DNA from: Candidatus Gastranaerophilales bacterium
GTDB taxonomy: Bacteria > Cyanobacteriota > Vampirovibrionia > Gastranaerophilales > Gastranaerophilaceae
Reading direction: 5' to 3'
Assembly (NCBI GenBank): GCA_944324365.1
Contig: CALUWA010000004.1
Location: forward strand, 1-64,000
DNA: 64,000 nt
Part shown: positions 35,601 to 43,625 of the stretch, one piece after another
Layout: each line of letters begins with the position of its first letter
Position numbering within the stretch: the first letter of the stretch is position 1
Notes under the pieces: model-generated
Database searches by the model: none
What the model was told of the DNA's origin: nothing
Seen by the model: only the letters and a program-made list of their open reading frames with translations
Position numbers and translations under genes: made by a program

Positions 35601-35697
35601 AAGTTTTGCCGGTTCCGGGGCCTGCAAGCACCATGACTTTTCCGTTAATTGTGTCTATGCATTCCTGCTGCTTTTTATTAGGAATTACTTTTGCCAT
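32656..35697 (-). CDS. UvrD-type helicase fused to RecB-like Fe-S nuclease
   Basis: The 1013-residue protein has superfamily 1A helicase motifs: Walker A AGPGTGKT (near 25-32), FLVDEYQDTN, VGDDDQIIYGFQGA and LVTYHGSKGREFEHVY. The last 230 residues are a RecB-type nuclease (GTAMHAVFE, SGKIDRIE, LYDYKTG). Cysteines in LKCPRRFFY and the final CNDKSDACKYCEYKQLC fit the AddB/Cas4-type 4Fe-4S staple. It probably repairs double-strand breaks or degrades foreign DNA. No AddB partner is next to it. It ends 3 bp from the convergent gene. Confidence 0.87.
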   Translation of the reverse strand: MAKVIPNKKQQECIDTINGKVMVLAGPGTGKTFTVIQRIKAMLEQGIKPETILCLTFSDAAAGEMRERLIREMGVLASAVDIYTYHSFCNDIIKQNPMQFNLSANVKLISDTNAIQLMKETIDEVKPEFFVAPRADKYHFVKDFLNYIPKLKSLRIDKETYLSNIETNPSLKPRIKELESEIYEREQAGKTQNKTRYNEIEKIKTNIEKAKELWEIYEIYSTKMFQNNFIDFSDMINFVLDQFESDSAFLKEVASKYKYFLVDEYQDTNSLQNAIIFNLLDGVDEQNIFVVGDDDQIIYGFQGANSDNLEKFLTRYPDTKVICLEENNRSAQNILDLSYEIISQDKTRLENNELFKNYNISKKLTAKNADVIAKERKIRRWQFGDLMQEYNHIVSDIENLIKTNCPKDDTGENKLSQIAIISKKRAELSAFAELLEGRNIPYQIDEGKSIFEIRSSILLYFYMKALFNPVMHSDKLFGLLLAEPFNIDYEDYKTLFKEGKINRKDFITNMRNIDKWHNPQKIKAFLNTFDYLTEFSATNNLHKTVVEIINRTDMLLFFMKSEQNKSENILGLKKILDEAAEFVSTNPTASLSDFLEYLDSTLDNEIEITVDKNSMVRNAVQLVTYHGSKGREFEHVYLPNLTSRIWEDFRMPGEYKFITDIPLSKEEAQLKKDTELLKLLFVGITRAKYGLTLSFADNDGDKAQQITKFLAPVTDFDFEKEQFEYNDDDFMQEFVRSVSKETLDNRKVLEDAIKEQIKKIVLSPSRLNDYLKCPRRFFYIKVMGIDIEDKEWDNANFGTAMHAVFENAVRIAKKSGQYPSFEEALKLFKSLMEKVAFSTDAKREMFLKRGETALKNYYPKFVEIPSDRIENIELSLDAVQVGDDFISGKIDRIEVNKDGTYELYDYKTGMPVSEAKVAPGEEKEGYYNQLCFYKYAFEKLTGKKVSRTGLIYVENPEKNVYKQLTSEDTAYIENKIKEVYSNIKALKFDGVCNDKSDACKYCEYKQLCHLEII

Positions 35698-35763
35698 TCT
35701 CTACTCCTTTTTATTTAATATTATCGTATAAAAACCAAATTGTTAATAGTGATATTAGTTTTA

Positions 35764-35772
35764 TGCTATAAT
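35764..35772 (+). promoter_or_regulatory. Extended -10 promoter, leaderless nudix gene
   Basis: TGCTATAAT is an extended -10 box (TATAAT at 35767-35772), followed by 6 nt and the ATG at 35779. No ribosome-binding site is present. Confidence 0.55.
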
Positions 35773-35778
35773 CTAAGT

Positions 35779-36306
35779 ATGAAATATGAAGAGAAACAAT
35801 TAACATCCGAATGTGTATATGACGGCAAAATCATGACCGTCCAAAGAGATGAAGTGGAACTTGCCACAGGGAAAAAATCTTTTCGCGAAGTTGTAAGACA
35901 TTCAGGCGGAGTTGTGATTTTGGCATTAAAAGACAAAGATACCATTCTTATGGTAAAACAGTTCCGCTATCCGATTGCCCAAACCGTTCTGGAAGTTCCG
36001 GCCGGAAAGCTTGAAAAAGGAGAAAATCCCGATGATGCCGCCAAGAGAGAATTGGAAGAAGAAACAGGCTATAGAGCCGGCAAATGGACTTCTTTGGGGT
36101 ATATAAATACATCCCCAGGGTTTTGTGATGAAAAATTGTATTTGTACAAAGCGGAAAACTTGACATACGCGGGAGAACACCCGGATGAAGGAGAAATAAT
36201 TTCCGCAATAGAGATGAAAATACCGGAAGTTAACGAAAAAATCAAAACCGGTGAAATTAATGATGCCAAAACGCTTTGCGCAATTTTGAGAGGTTTAAAT
36301 TTATGA
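35779..36306 (+). CDS. nudF: ADP-ribose pyrophosphatase (Nudix hydrolase)
   Basis: This 175-residue hydrolase has the full Nudix box G-x5-E-x7-REUxEExGU (GKLEKGENPDD, then RELEEETGYRAG). The upstream region with FRYPIAQTVLEVPAGK and downstream SPGFCDEKLYLY are typical of ADP-ribose pyrophosphatases. It would split ADP-ribose into AMP and ribose 5-phosphate. I chose the ATG at 35779 because it lies 6 nt after an extended -10 box; the in-frame ATG at 35740 lies before the promoter. It overlaps the next gene by 4 bp (ATGA). Confidence 0.85.
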   Translation: MKYEEKQLTSECVYDGKIMTVQRDEVELATGKKSFREVVRHSGGVVILALKDKDTILMVKQFRYPIAQTVLEVPAGKLEKGENPDDAAKRELEEETGYRAGKWTSLGYINTSPGFCDEKLYLYKAENLTYAGEHPDEGEIISAIEMKIPEVNEKIKTGEINDAKTLCAILRGLNL

Positions 36307-37106
36307 TAAAAATGGTTGCAACTGATATTGACGGAACCATATTGGGATATGATTTTGTGTTTCGTCCTGCCGTGAAAAAGTGTATAAAGGACTTGCAAGA
36401 GTCTGGAATAAAAGTAGTGCTTGTGACAGGCAGAATGCATTACGCAACGGAAAATATTGCAAAAACTCTCGGAATTACTACCCCTATTGTTTCATATCAG
36501 GGCGGATTGATTAAAGAACAGGGAGAAAACGGCAGGGTTTTATATGAAAAAACGCTTTCTCCAAAACGTGCAAAAGAAATTATCAGATGGGCAAAAGAAA
36601 ATAATATTCACATAAATTTGTATATGAAAGATGTTTTATACGTAGAAAATGACGACATTGCCGTAAGACGCTACACCGGAGAACGTGCAATTCCTTATAA
36701 AGTATGTAATTTTGACGATTTAAAAATAGAACATGTAAACAAAATTCTTGCAATAGATTTTGATGATGCCGAAAGAGTTACGGGATGGGTAAACTATCTG
36801 CGGGAAAAAATGCCCGAACTTTACATCGTTAAATCTACCCCTTATTTTTGCGAAATTACGAATAACGAAGCTAAAAAATCGTGTGCAGTTAAATTTTTGA
36901 GCAATTTGTGGGGTATAAAAAAAGAAGAAATCCTGGCGATTGGCGATCAAAACAACGATATAGAACTTTTAAAATCCGGCGGTATTGCAGTTGCAATGGG
37001 TAACGGAACTTCGGAACTAAAGAGTTGCGCAGACTTTGTAACAGATACAATAGATAATGACGGATTTGTAAAAGCTGTTGAAAAATTTTGCAAAATCAAA
37101 GTGTAA
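36303..37106 (+). CDS. HAD-superfamily phosphatase, Cof type
   Basis: The 267-residue hydrolase has motif I DIDGTI with the nucleophilic Asp near residue 7, motif II VLVTGR and the C-terminal GDQNNDIELLKSGGIAVAMGN. The cap lies between, as in Cof/IIB HAD phosphatases acting on sugar phosphates or cofactors. AGAGG is placed 9 nt before the ATG, and the start overlaps the nudix stop. An earlier in-frame ATG (36276) lies within the nudix gene and is less likely. Confidence 0.83.
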   Translation: MIKMVATDIDGTILGYDFVFRPAVKKCIKDLQESGIKVVLVTGRMHYATENIAKTLGITTPIVSYQGGLIKEQGENGRVLYEKTLSPKRAKEIIRWAKENNIHINLYMKDVLYVENDDIAVRRYTGERAIPYKVCNFDDLKIEHVNKILAIDFDDAERVTGWVNYLREKMPELYIVKSTPYFCEITNNEAKKSCAVKFLSNLWGIKKEEILAIGDQNNDIELLKSGGIAVAMGNGTSELKSCADFVTDTIDNDGFVKAVEKFCKIKV

Positions 37107-37115
37107 GGAGGTTAT

Positions 37116-37721
37116 ATGAGCGAATTTAATATACCGGAAAATATTATCCCGCAAGCCAAAAAAGAGCTTGAAAAATTATTAAAAGGTAACAGAAATTTTG
37201 TAAACGGCACCCCGACTGCCGATAATATGTCGCTTGAACATTTAAAAAAATATGCATATCATCAGGAGCCGTATGCTGTTGTTTTAAGCTGTTCCGATTC
37301 AAGAGTTGTGCCGGAAATCATTTTTGACTGCGGTATCGGAGAACTTTTTGTTGTACGTGTTGCAGGTATTACGGCAGGCCCAAATGTTATAGAAAGCATT
37401 GAATATGCCGTTAAAAAATTAAAAACTCCGCTTTTAATCCTTCTCGGACACGATGACTGTGGAGTTATGAAATTTGCAAAAGAGCATTACCCGGAAATTA
37501 CGGAAGATTTTCAGTCAATTGTAAAATGCGTTTATCCTGTATTGGATAAGGAAGAGGATGTTACATGCCACAACTACTTTGCGCAGCAGCATACCAAATG
37601 GGTAGAAAATGTCCTGCTTGAAAAATCAAAAATTATTAAAAATGCAGTAGATAATAATGAACTTTATATAGCAAAATGCCACCTTGACCACGATACAGGG
37701 CTTGTTGATTTGATTGACTAA
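37116..37721 (+). CDS. Beta-class carbonic anhydrase
   Basis: The 201-residue enzyme interconverts CO2 and bicarbonate. Zinc ligands are seen in CSDSR (with the Asp-Arg pair) and GHDDCG. The N-terminal helix ELEKLLKGNRNFVNG is the common start of the family. AAGGAGG precedes the ATG, 9 bp after the HAD gene, so the three genes nudix-HAD-anhydrase may form one operon. Confidence 0.9.
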   Translation: MSEFNIPENIIPQAKKELEKLLKGNRNFVNGTPTADNMSLEHLKKYAYHQEPYAVVLSCSDSRVVPEIIFDCGIGELFVVRVAGITAGPNVIESIEYAVKKLKTPLLILLGHDDCGVMKFAKEHYPEITEDFQSIVKCVYPVLDKEEDVTCHNYFAQQHTKWVENVLLEKSKIIKNAVDNNELYIAKCHLDHDTGLVDLID

Positions 37722-37771
37722 AATTATTCAGGTGCTAGAATTTAGGCGGAAATAGAAAAGGAGAGAAGATT

Positions 37772-38281
37772 ATGATAAATGAAAAAATGGAAAAAGCGTT
37801 CAATGATCAAATTAACGCCGAATTATATTCAGAATATTTATATCTTTCAATGAAAGCATATTTTGAAACACTAAATCTTCCTGGATTTGTAAACTGGATG
37901 AATGTTCAGGTTCAGGAAGAACATGCTCATGCTATGGGAATGTTTGATTACGTAAACAGCCGCGGCGGAAAGGTTACACTTAAAGCTATTGACGGCCCTA
38001 AAACAGAATGGTCATCCCCTTTGGAAGTATTTGAAGATGTTTTGAAACATGAAGAACTTGTTACTTCATTAATCAATAAAGTTGCAGATGTCGCAGAAGA
38101 AGTAAAAGACCGCGCAGCTTTGAATTTCTTAAATTGGTATATTAAAGAACAGGTTGAAGAAGAAGATAACGTAGGAAAGGTTCTTGCAACATTACGACTT
38201 ATCGGAGATGACAAACACGCACTTCTTGCAATGGATAAAGAACTTGCAACAAGAACATTTGTCGCTCCGGTTATCGGATAA
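37772..38281 (+). CDS. ftnA: Bacterial non-haem ferritin
   Basis: This 169-residue four-helix protein stores iron. Ferroxidase-centre residues appear in QINAELYSEYLYLSM, VQEEHAHAMGMFDY (E-x2-H) and YIKEQVEEEDN. Length and start match FtnA. AGGAGAG lies upstream. It is monocistronic, followed by a bidirectional terminator and a convergent HxlR regulator gene; a link with redox or iron control is possible but not shown. Confidence 0.92.
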   Translation: MINEKMEKAFNDQINAELYSEYLYLSMKAYFETLNLPGFVNWMNVQVQEEHAHAMGMFDYVNSRGGKVTLKAIDGPKTEWSSPLEVFEDVLKHEELVTSLINKVADVAEEVKDRAALNFLNWYIKEQVEEEDNVGKVLATLRLIGDDKHALLAMDKELATRTFVAPVIG

Positions 38282-38302
38282 GTAAGTAAAACTTGTAAGC
38301 AG

Positions 38303-38336
38303 AAAAAAGAGGCAATTTTTATTTTGCCTCTTTTTT
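38303..38336. terminator. Bidirectional terminator between ferritin and HxlR genes
   Basis: AAAAAAGAGGCAA (38303-38315) and its exact complement (38324-38336) form a 13-bp stem with an 8-nt loop. A and T runs serve both convergent genes. The HxlR stop codon lies in the loop. Confidence 0.88.
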
Positions 38337-38687
38337 GTTATTTTTCTTCTCTTGTTTTTCAAGAATTTTCAAAAACTCTTTATATGCGCTTCCCCATTCT
38401 GCCATTCCGTCAAGTACAACTGCAAGACTATAGCCGATATCTGTCAGAGTGTATTCAACTTTAGGAGGTGTTTGCGGGTAAATTTTCCGTTCAACAAGTC
38501 CTTTTTCTTCCATTTCGCGAAGATTTTTAGTTAAAACTTTTTGTGTAATACTCCCTACAGCCTTTTTCAATTCCAAAAAACGCTTTGTCCCGGTCAAAAG
38601 TTCACGGATTATAATAAATTTCCACTTTGAGTTTAAAAGTGTTAAGGTAGTTTCTACAGGACATTTCGGAAGTTCTTTTGCTTTCAT
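38319..38687 (-). CDS. HxlR-family transcriptional regulator
   Basis: This 122-residue winged-helix protein has the family signature CPVETTLTLLNSKWKFIIIR, then ELLTGTKRFLELKKAV and KVLTKNLREMEEKGLVER. HxlR regulators often react to aldehydes, redox or disulfide stress; here the conserved N-terminal Cys is present at position 9. The lysine-rich C-terminal tail is ordinary. GGGGAAA is before the ATG. It converges with ferritin. Confidence 0.88.
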   Translation of the reverse strand: MKAKELPKCPVETTLTLLNSKWKFIIIRELLTGTKRFLELKKAVGSITQKVLTKNLREMEEKGLVERKIYPQTPPKVEYTLTDIGYSLAVVLDGMAEWGSAYKEFLKILEKQEKKNNKKEAK

Positions 38688-38743
38688 ATTTCCCCGTTAA
38701 AATTCTAAATCCGCAATCATTTTAACATAAAAAGAATAATCTT

Positions 38744-40315
38744 TTATGCAGCATTTGAAATACGCACAAACTCATCGGCTTCAATATTTATCTTGGATGA
38801 CCCGGAATTAAGACCTGCAAGACGTTCGTTAATTTCATTTAACAAGCTTTCATCCTGCGCTTCCTGAGCAAATTTTTGTGCTTTATTTAAAAGACTGCGT
38901 GCTTTGTTGGTACTGTTAAAATCAATCATAATATCTGCAGCGCTTACGTAATTCTGTGCAGCTTTCAGAGGGGAAGAGGCTTCCGTGTAATTTTTTACGG
39001 CCTGAGAGTATGATTTTAAAGCTTCCTGCGGCTCGCCGAATTTTTCGTATGCTCTGCCAAGACTTGATGCAACAAAACCTTTAACTTTATGGTTATCCGT
39101 TTCATCTGCAAGTTCTTGTGCGGTATTCAAATATTCAAAAGCATCATCTTCATACATATCTGCGAAAATATTTCCCATTCTTGTCAAAGAGGTGGATTGT
39201 GCAGCCAAATTATCACTTTCACCACCGTATGCGGCAGACACATAGTAATGATCCAATGCCGGCTCAATCTGGTTTACATCATCGTAAATCTGTGCCATAG
39301 AGTAATGTGCTTTTGTTTTTATGTTGTTGTCCGTTGTTCCTTCAAGAGATTTGTGGTAGCTCTTTAAGGCCTGGGCAGCGTAATCGTAGTCATCATAAAT
39401 TCTGCCTATTTCAAAGAAAATTTTGGATTTTGTTTCGGTGTCGCCGACTTCATCCGCGCGGGTAAGTGCTTTTTGGAAAGTTTCTATAGCTTTTTTAGGT
39501 TCTTTCGCATAAGCAAGCTTTTTGGATTGGATAAACAAAGATTTTAATTCCGAATCTTGCGGGATAAATACATTAGTTTTTGTTTCCTGCTGTGCTTGCG
39601 GAGTTTGTGCCGCTTCTTCAACTTGTGCTGCTTCTGCCTGAACAGTTTCACTCTCTGCTATTGCCTGCTGTTCTTTCTGTTGTATTCTTTCGGCAGAACC
39701 TTCAGGGAATTTTACGAGAAACTGCGGATTGATATCTTCTTCGTTGTATTTGAAGTCAATATCCTGTAAAAACAGTGCATCCACCCAGTTTTCTACAACT
39801 TTTGAATCTTTGTTCAGAGTTTTGGAAATATATTCATCCAAAATAGATGAAGCACTTTTTAAGTCGGTTTTAATTCTTTTTATATTGGGATTATCTTTTG
39901 AAACCTGCTTTTCAATTAAGCTAAGATAGCTGTCAACTTCTTCATTTAAGTCATCCGGGGTTCCGATTGCAATTGCGGTGTTTCTAAAATCTTTAAGAAT
40001 TTGCGCAATATTAATGGAAGAATTTCTTCCGCCAGCCATTTGCTGTGCAACGGCTTGTGTCTGATGAGCCTGCGCATTTTGGTAAAGTTCTTTTTGCCAA
40101 GGCTGTGCTTCTATGTGGGAAGTGCTTCTTGTAAACCCGTCATTTTCTATATATTGAAGCCCTTTGCTTCTGGCATTTTGATTAGCCTGCTCTTCTCTTT
40201 GGGCTTCGCGGGCAGCGGACTGAGAGGCATCTTCGTCTTGTTTCTTTTTAACAAGATTTCTGTTGTCTTTTGCAAGATATGGACGTTGATAAATACTGCT
40301 AAGATTCAACCCCAT
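38744..40315 (-). CDS. Cytoplasmic TPR protein
   Basis: The 523-residue protein has an N-terminal Gln/Ala-rich, probably disordered region (1-100), a helical stretch (100-200), a Gln/Glu/Ala linker (210-250) and then at least six TPR units up to about 490 (for example KIFFEIGRIYDDYDYAAQAL, YSMAQIYDDVNQIEPALDHY). These resemble kinesin-light-chain-like TPRs and bind protein partners. No signal peptide is seen. AGAGGTAG stands upstream. The function is unknown. Confidence 0.75.
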   Translation of the reverse strand: MGLNLSSIYQRPYLAKDNRNLVKKKQDEDASQSAAREAQREEQANQNARSKGLQYIENDGFTRSTSHIEAQPWQKELYQNAQAHQTQAVAQQMAGGRNSSINIAQILKDFRNTAIAIGTPDDLNEEVDSYLSLIEKQVSKDNPNIKRIKTDLKSASSILDEYISKTLNKDSKVVENWVDALFLQDIDFKYNEEDINPQFLVKFPEGSAERIQQKEQQAIAESETVQAEAAQVEEAAQTPQAQQETKTNVFIPQDSELKSLFIQSKKLAYAKEPKKAIETFQKALTRADEVGDTETKSKIFFEIGRIYDDYDYAAQALKSYHKSLEGTTDNNIKTKAHYSMAQIYDDVNQIEPALDHYYVSAAYGGESDNLAAQSTSLTRMGNIFADMYEDDAFEYLNTAQELADETDNHKVKGFVASSLGRAYEKFGEPQEALKSYSQAVKNYTEASSPLKAAQNYVSAADIMIDFNSTNKARSLLNKAQKFAQEAQDESLLNEINERLAGLNSGSSKINIEADEFVRISNAA

Positions 40316-40460
40316 TTTGTCTGACTACCTCTGCTTACTACTACTCTCACGGTACAACTATATAATAAATCAGTCTTCCCGTGCTCATACTTTTGTATGA
40401 AATCTACAAAAATTATTTAAGGAAATTTTTTGAAAAGTCATGGTATTTTGCGTAACATTC

Positions 40461-40489
40461 TTTACTAATTTTGTTTTTTTGAATATAAT
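40461..40489 (+). promoter_or_regulatory. Promoter of glyA
   Basis: TTTACT (40461-40466), 17 bp, TATAAT (40484-40489), about 32 nt before the glyA ATG. The rest of the 206-bp gap shows no riboswitch-like structure that I can recognise. Confidence 0.55.
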
Positions 40490-40521
40490 TCAGATGGGTG
40501 AGGAAATTTGTGAGGTGACAG

Positions 40522-41760
40522 ATGAATTTAGAAAATATTAAAAAAACAGACCCTGTTGTAGCAGAACAGATTGAACTTGAATTAAAAAGACAACAGGAAA
40601 CAATAGAACTTATTGCAAGTGAGAATATCACCTCAAAAGCTGTTATGGAAGCCGCCGGAAGTGTTTTGACAAATAAATACGCAGAAGGCAAACCTCACAA
40701 AAGATTTTACAATGGCTGCGAACACGTCGATGTAATAGAAGAAATCTGCCAAAAACGTGCTTGTGAACTTTTCCACATGGATCATGCAAATGTTCAGCCT
40801 CACAGCGGCGCTCAGGCAAATATGGCAGTATTTATGTATGCCTTAAAACCGGGTGATCATGTTTTAGGTATGGATTTGTCAAACGGAGGACACCTTTCCC
40901 ACGGTTCGCCTGTTAATTTCTCAGGACTGTACTTTAACGTAAAAAGCTACGGTGTTGATGAAAACGGAAATATAGACTATGACAACGTAAGACAAATGGC
41001 TCTGGAACATAAGCCAAAACTTATTATCTGCGGAGCAAGCAACTATTCAAAAATTATAGATTTTAAAAAGTTCAGAGAAATAGCTGATGAAGTTGGAGCA
41101 TATTTATTGGCTGATATTGCGCATATAGCAGGTCTTGTTGTTGCAGGGCTTCATCCGTCGCCTGCACCTTATGCGGATTTCGTCACTACAACTACCCACA
41201 AATCACTAAGAGGTCCTAGAGGCGGTATTACTATGTGCAAAGAAGAACACGCTTTGGGTATTGATAAGGCTGTTTTTCCGGGTATGCAAGGCGGGCCTTT
41301 GGAGCATATTATTGCCGCGAAAGCCGTTGCGCTCCTTGAAGCTTCAAAACCTGAATTTAAAGAATATGCCGCTCAAATCATTAAAAATGCAAAAGCCCTT
41401 GCGCAAGGACTTATGGATGAAGGACTTGATATTGTCGGCGGAATGACAGAAAACCACCTTATGACATTGGATTTGAGAAAAACCGGCAAGACCGGCAAAG
41501 ATATGGCAAATGTTCTTGAACGTGTCGGGATTACGGCTAATAAAAATACGGTTCCGAATGATCCGCAGAGCCCGTTTGTCACAAGCGGTATAAGATTAGG
41601 CACCCCGGCTGTTACAACACGCGGCTTTAAAGAAGATGATATGACTGAAGTTGCCAAAATTATTGCAGGTGCGATATATGCATCTGACAATGAAATCGGA
41701 TTGCAAAACTTAAGAGAACGTTCTCTTAAGCTGTGCAAAAAATATCCGCTATACGAATAG
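40522..41760 (+). CDS. glyA: Serine hydroxymethyltransferase
   Basis: The 412-residue PLP enzyme converts serine and tetrahydrofolate to glycine and methylene-tetrahydrofolate. It has the PLP-lysine motif [14 protein letters not shown], the N-terminal [16 protein letters not shown] and [18 protein letters not shown]. Length and motif order are normal. GAGGTG lies before the ATG. The WecA-like gene follows by 22 bp. Confidence 0.97.
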   Translation: MNLENIKKTDPVVAEQIELELKRQQETIELIASENITSKAVMEAAGSVLTNKYAEGKPHKRFYNGCEHVDVIEEICQKRACELFHMDHANVQPHSGAQANMAVFMYALKPGDHVLGMDLSNGGHLSHGSPVNFSGLYFNVKSYGVDENGNIDYDNVRQMALEHKPKLIICGASNYSKIIDFKKFREIADEVGAYLLADIAHIAGLVVAGLHPSPAPYADFVTTTTHKSLRGPRGGITMCKEEHALGIDKAVFPGMQGGPLEHIIAAKAVALLEASKPEFKEYAAQIIKNAKALAQGLMDEGLDIVGGMTENHLMTLDLRKTGKTGKDMANVLERVGITANKNTVPNDPQSPFVTSGIRLGTPAVTTRGFKEDDMTEVAKIIAGAIYASDNEIGLQNLRERSLKLCKKYPLYE

Positions 41761-41782
41761 CGTTAAAAAGGATAAATAACAA

Positions 41783-42820
41783 ATGATTATAAAACTAACA
41801 CATGCACATATTCTTGGAACGATTATAGCTTATATGTTCGGCGTATTTTTGGTTCCGCTTGTTATAAGTTTTTCTAAAAAAGAAGGACTTGTCGATGTTC
41901 CGAATGAAAGAAAAATTCATACCAAACCGATTTCAAGAATAGGCGGTGTCGCAATTTGGCTGAGCACAATGCTTACTTTTTTGTGCCTTGTATTCATGAG
42001 TTACTATCCGGAAGGAAGCCTTTTGTCAGGTATTTTGCTCGGCAGTTCTTTAATGTTTTTGCTCGGATTAGTGGATGATATTTATAATCTCCCTGCAAAA
42101 TTCAAACTATTTTTGCAGCTTTCAATTGCAACTTTGGTATATTTGCTGGGTATCCAAATAAATACTATCCCGTTTTTCGGCGGCATAAATCTGGGTTTTT
42201 GGTCTTATCCGATAACAATTTTATGGATTGTCGGAATCAGCAATGCTCTGAATTTTATTGACGGAGTTGACGGGCTTGCGGGTTCTGTTACAACAATAAA
42301 TTCCATTACACTTGCAATAATTGCGCTTGCAATGACACCTCCAAATCCGATTATCGCACTTATAGGCTTTATTCTGGCGGGTTCCATGCTTGCATTTTTG
42401 ACTTACAATTTTAACCCGGCAAAAATTTTCATGGGGGACAGCGGAGCTTTATTTTCCGGATTTTTGCTTGCAACAATATCAATTACCGGTGTCATGAAAG
42501 CGGCAACTCTTGCTATTTTACTTCCGTTTGTCGTGTTAGCCGTTCCGATTATGGATATTACCTATTCCAGTTTGAGAAGAATATGCAAAGGTAAGTCGCC
42601 GTTCGTTGCTGACGCGGAACACATCCATCATAAGCTTTTGCATGCCGGCTTCTCTCAGAAGAAAACCGTTGTTATTCTTACATCATGTGCCATTATTGCC
42701 GGTGCGTTCGCTACATTGTTTATGGGTGAAAACACAATTAAATTGTACTTTTTCGCCATATTTACCGTTGTCATCATAATGTTGTTACTTAACTTTATAA
42801 AGGTATTGACAAAAAAATAA
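41783..42820 (+). CDS. WecA-like undecaprenyl-phosphate sugar-1-phosphate transferase
   Basis: This 345-residue polytopic membrane enzyme (about 10-11 helices) belongs to the MraY/WecA family. Signatures are RKIHTKPISRIGGVAI, the metal-binding DDIYNL, NALNFIDGVDGLAGSV, MGDSGALF and HIHHKLL. It links a sugar phosphate, usually GlcNAc, to undecaprenyl phosphate at the inner face of the membrane to start polysaccharide or teichoic-type polymers. MraY is less likely, given the WecA-type HIHH motif and the gene context. Confidence 0.88.
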   Translation: MIIKLTHAHILGTIIAYMFGVFLVPLVISFSKKEGLVDVPNERKIHTKPISRIGGVAIWLSTMLTFLCLVFMSYYPEGSLLSGILLGSSLMFLLGLVDDIYNLPAKFKLFLQLSIATLVYLLGIQINTIPFFGGINLGFWSYPITILWIVGISNALNFIDGVDGLAGSVTTINSITLAIIALAMTPPNPIIALIGFILAGSMLAFLTYNFNPAKIFMGDSGALFSGFLLATISITGVMKAATLAILLPFVVLAVPIMDITYSSLRRICKGKSPFVADAEHIHHKLLHAGFSQKKTVVILTSCAIIAGAFATLFMGENTIKLYFFAIFTVVIIMLLLNFIKVLTKK

Positions 42821-42834
42821 TTGTATGATAAAAT
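42806..42834 (+). promoter_or_regulatory. Promoter of the glycine-zipper protein gene
   Basis: TTGACA (42806-42811), 17 bp, TAAAAT (42829-42834). It overlaps the end of the WecA-like gene. Confidence 0.65.
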
Positions 42835-42840
42835 TCCAAA

Positions 42841-43013
42841 GGATTTGATTACTCAGTTTTATTTAATTATGTTTAGGGGTAATTAATTAAAATATTTAAG
42901 TGCAGATCCACCCATATACATTCCAATTAAGATTTTTTAGTGTTAAATCTTAATGAGAGAAGCTATATGGTCATATGTAGAAAGGAAATTAGTTAAGTAA
43001 AGGTTTATTAACT
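42841..43013 (+). promoter_or_regulatory. Long 5' leader
   Basis: The mRNA from the promoter above would carry about 170 untranslated nucleotides. AAGATTT and AAATCTT form a 7-bp stem within it (about 42929-42952). No known riboswitch was recognised. The ribosome-binding site is weak (AAAGG about 11 nt from the ATG). Confidence 0.35.
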
Positions 43014-43571
43014 ATGAGTATTGATGCTATTGAAACACAGGATACAAACAGATCTCCATTTGGATTGATTGCAAGAGGCTCTATAGGAGGAGCTGTAGTA
43101 GGCTATGCCGCAAAACATATGCTTCCGTTAAGCGAAAGTGAAATGGACAGCGAATTTAAAGGTGCTATGGCAATTATCAGAGAACAGTCTAATAAGGCCA
43201 AAGCCAGCGCTATAGAAACTATAAGAAATATAAAAGATAAATCCCTGGCGCAAGACACATTTATTAAAATGGTTGATGCCCAAAAAGCTGCCGGGGCTAA
43301 TGCAAACGTAATTAATATGAAAACAGCTTTTAATATGCGTAAAATCATAAAAGATGCAAACCTTAAACAAGGTGATATGATTGAATTAAAAGGTATTATC
43401 GCAAGTGTTAACGAAAGAGCTGTTGATATGTTCAAACGCTGCGCAAAAGGATTTAAAAGTGCAGTAAAAGATAAAAGAGTTACACCTGCTTATGTTGCAG
43501 GCGGTGCTGTTTTAGGTTTCTTTGTAGGGCTCGGACAGAGCGTGTTCAGAGCTTCTTCCAGAAATGCATAA
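43014..43571 (+). CDS. Hypothetical protein with glycine-rich membrane segments at both ends
   Basis: This 185-residue protein has hydrophobic Gly-rich stretches near residues 18-32 (GSIGGAVVGYAAKHM) and 160-177 (VAGGAVLGFFVGLGQSVF), with helical, polar sequence between. The plan suggests two short membrane segments and a cytoplasmic or periplasmic middle. No family is recognised. It has its own strong promoter, a long leader and a strong terminator, so it is probably well expressed. Confidence 0.7.
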   Translation: MSIDAIETQDTNRSPFGLIARGSIGGAVVGYAAKHMLPLSESEMDSEFKGAMAIIREQSNKAKASAIETIRNIKDKSLAQDTFIKMVDAQKAAGANANVINMKTAFNMRKIIKDANLKQGDMIELKGIIASVNERAVDMFKRCAKGFKSAVKDKRVTPAYVAGGAVLGFFVGLGQSVFRASSRNA

Positions 43572-43594
43572 AAGCTATCTTACGTTTCTATAAA

Positions 43595-43625
43595 AAACGG
43601 GAAATAAATATTTCCCGTTTTTTTA
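43595..43625. terminator. Bidirectional terminator
   Basis: A perfect 12-bp stem (43595-43606 with 43609-43620) rich in GGG/CCC is flanked by A and T runs. It serves the gene ending at 43571 and the convergent tyrA-like gene, whose stop is just beyond. Confidence 0.88.
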
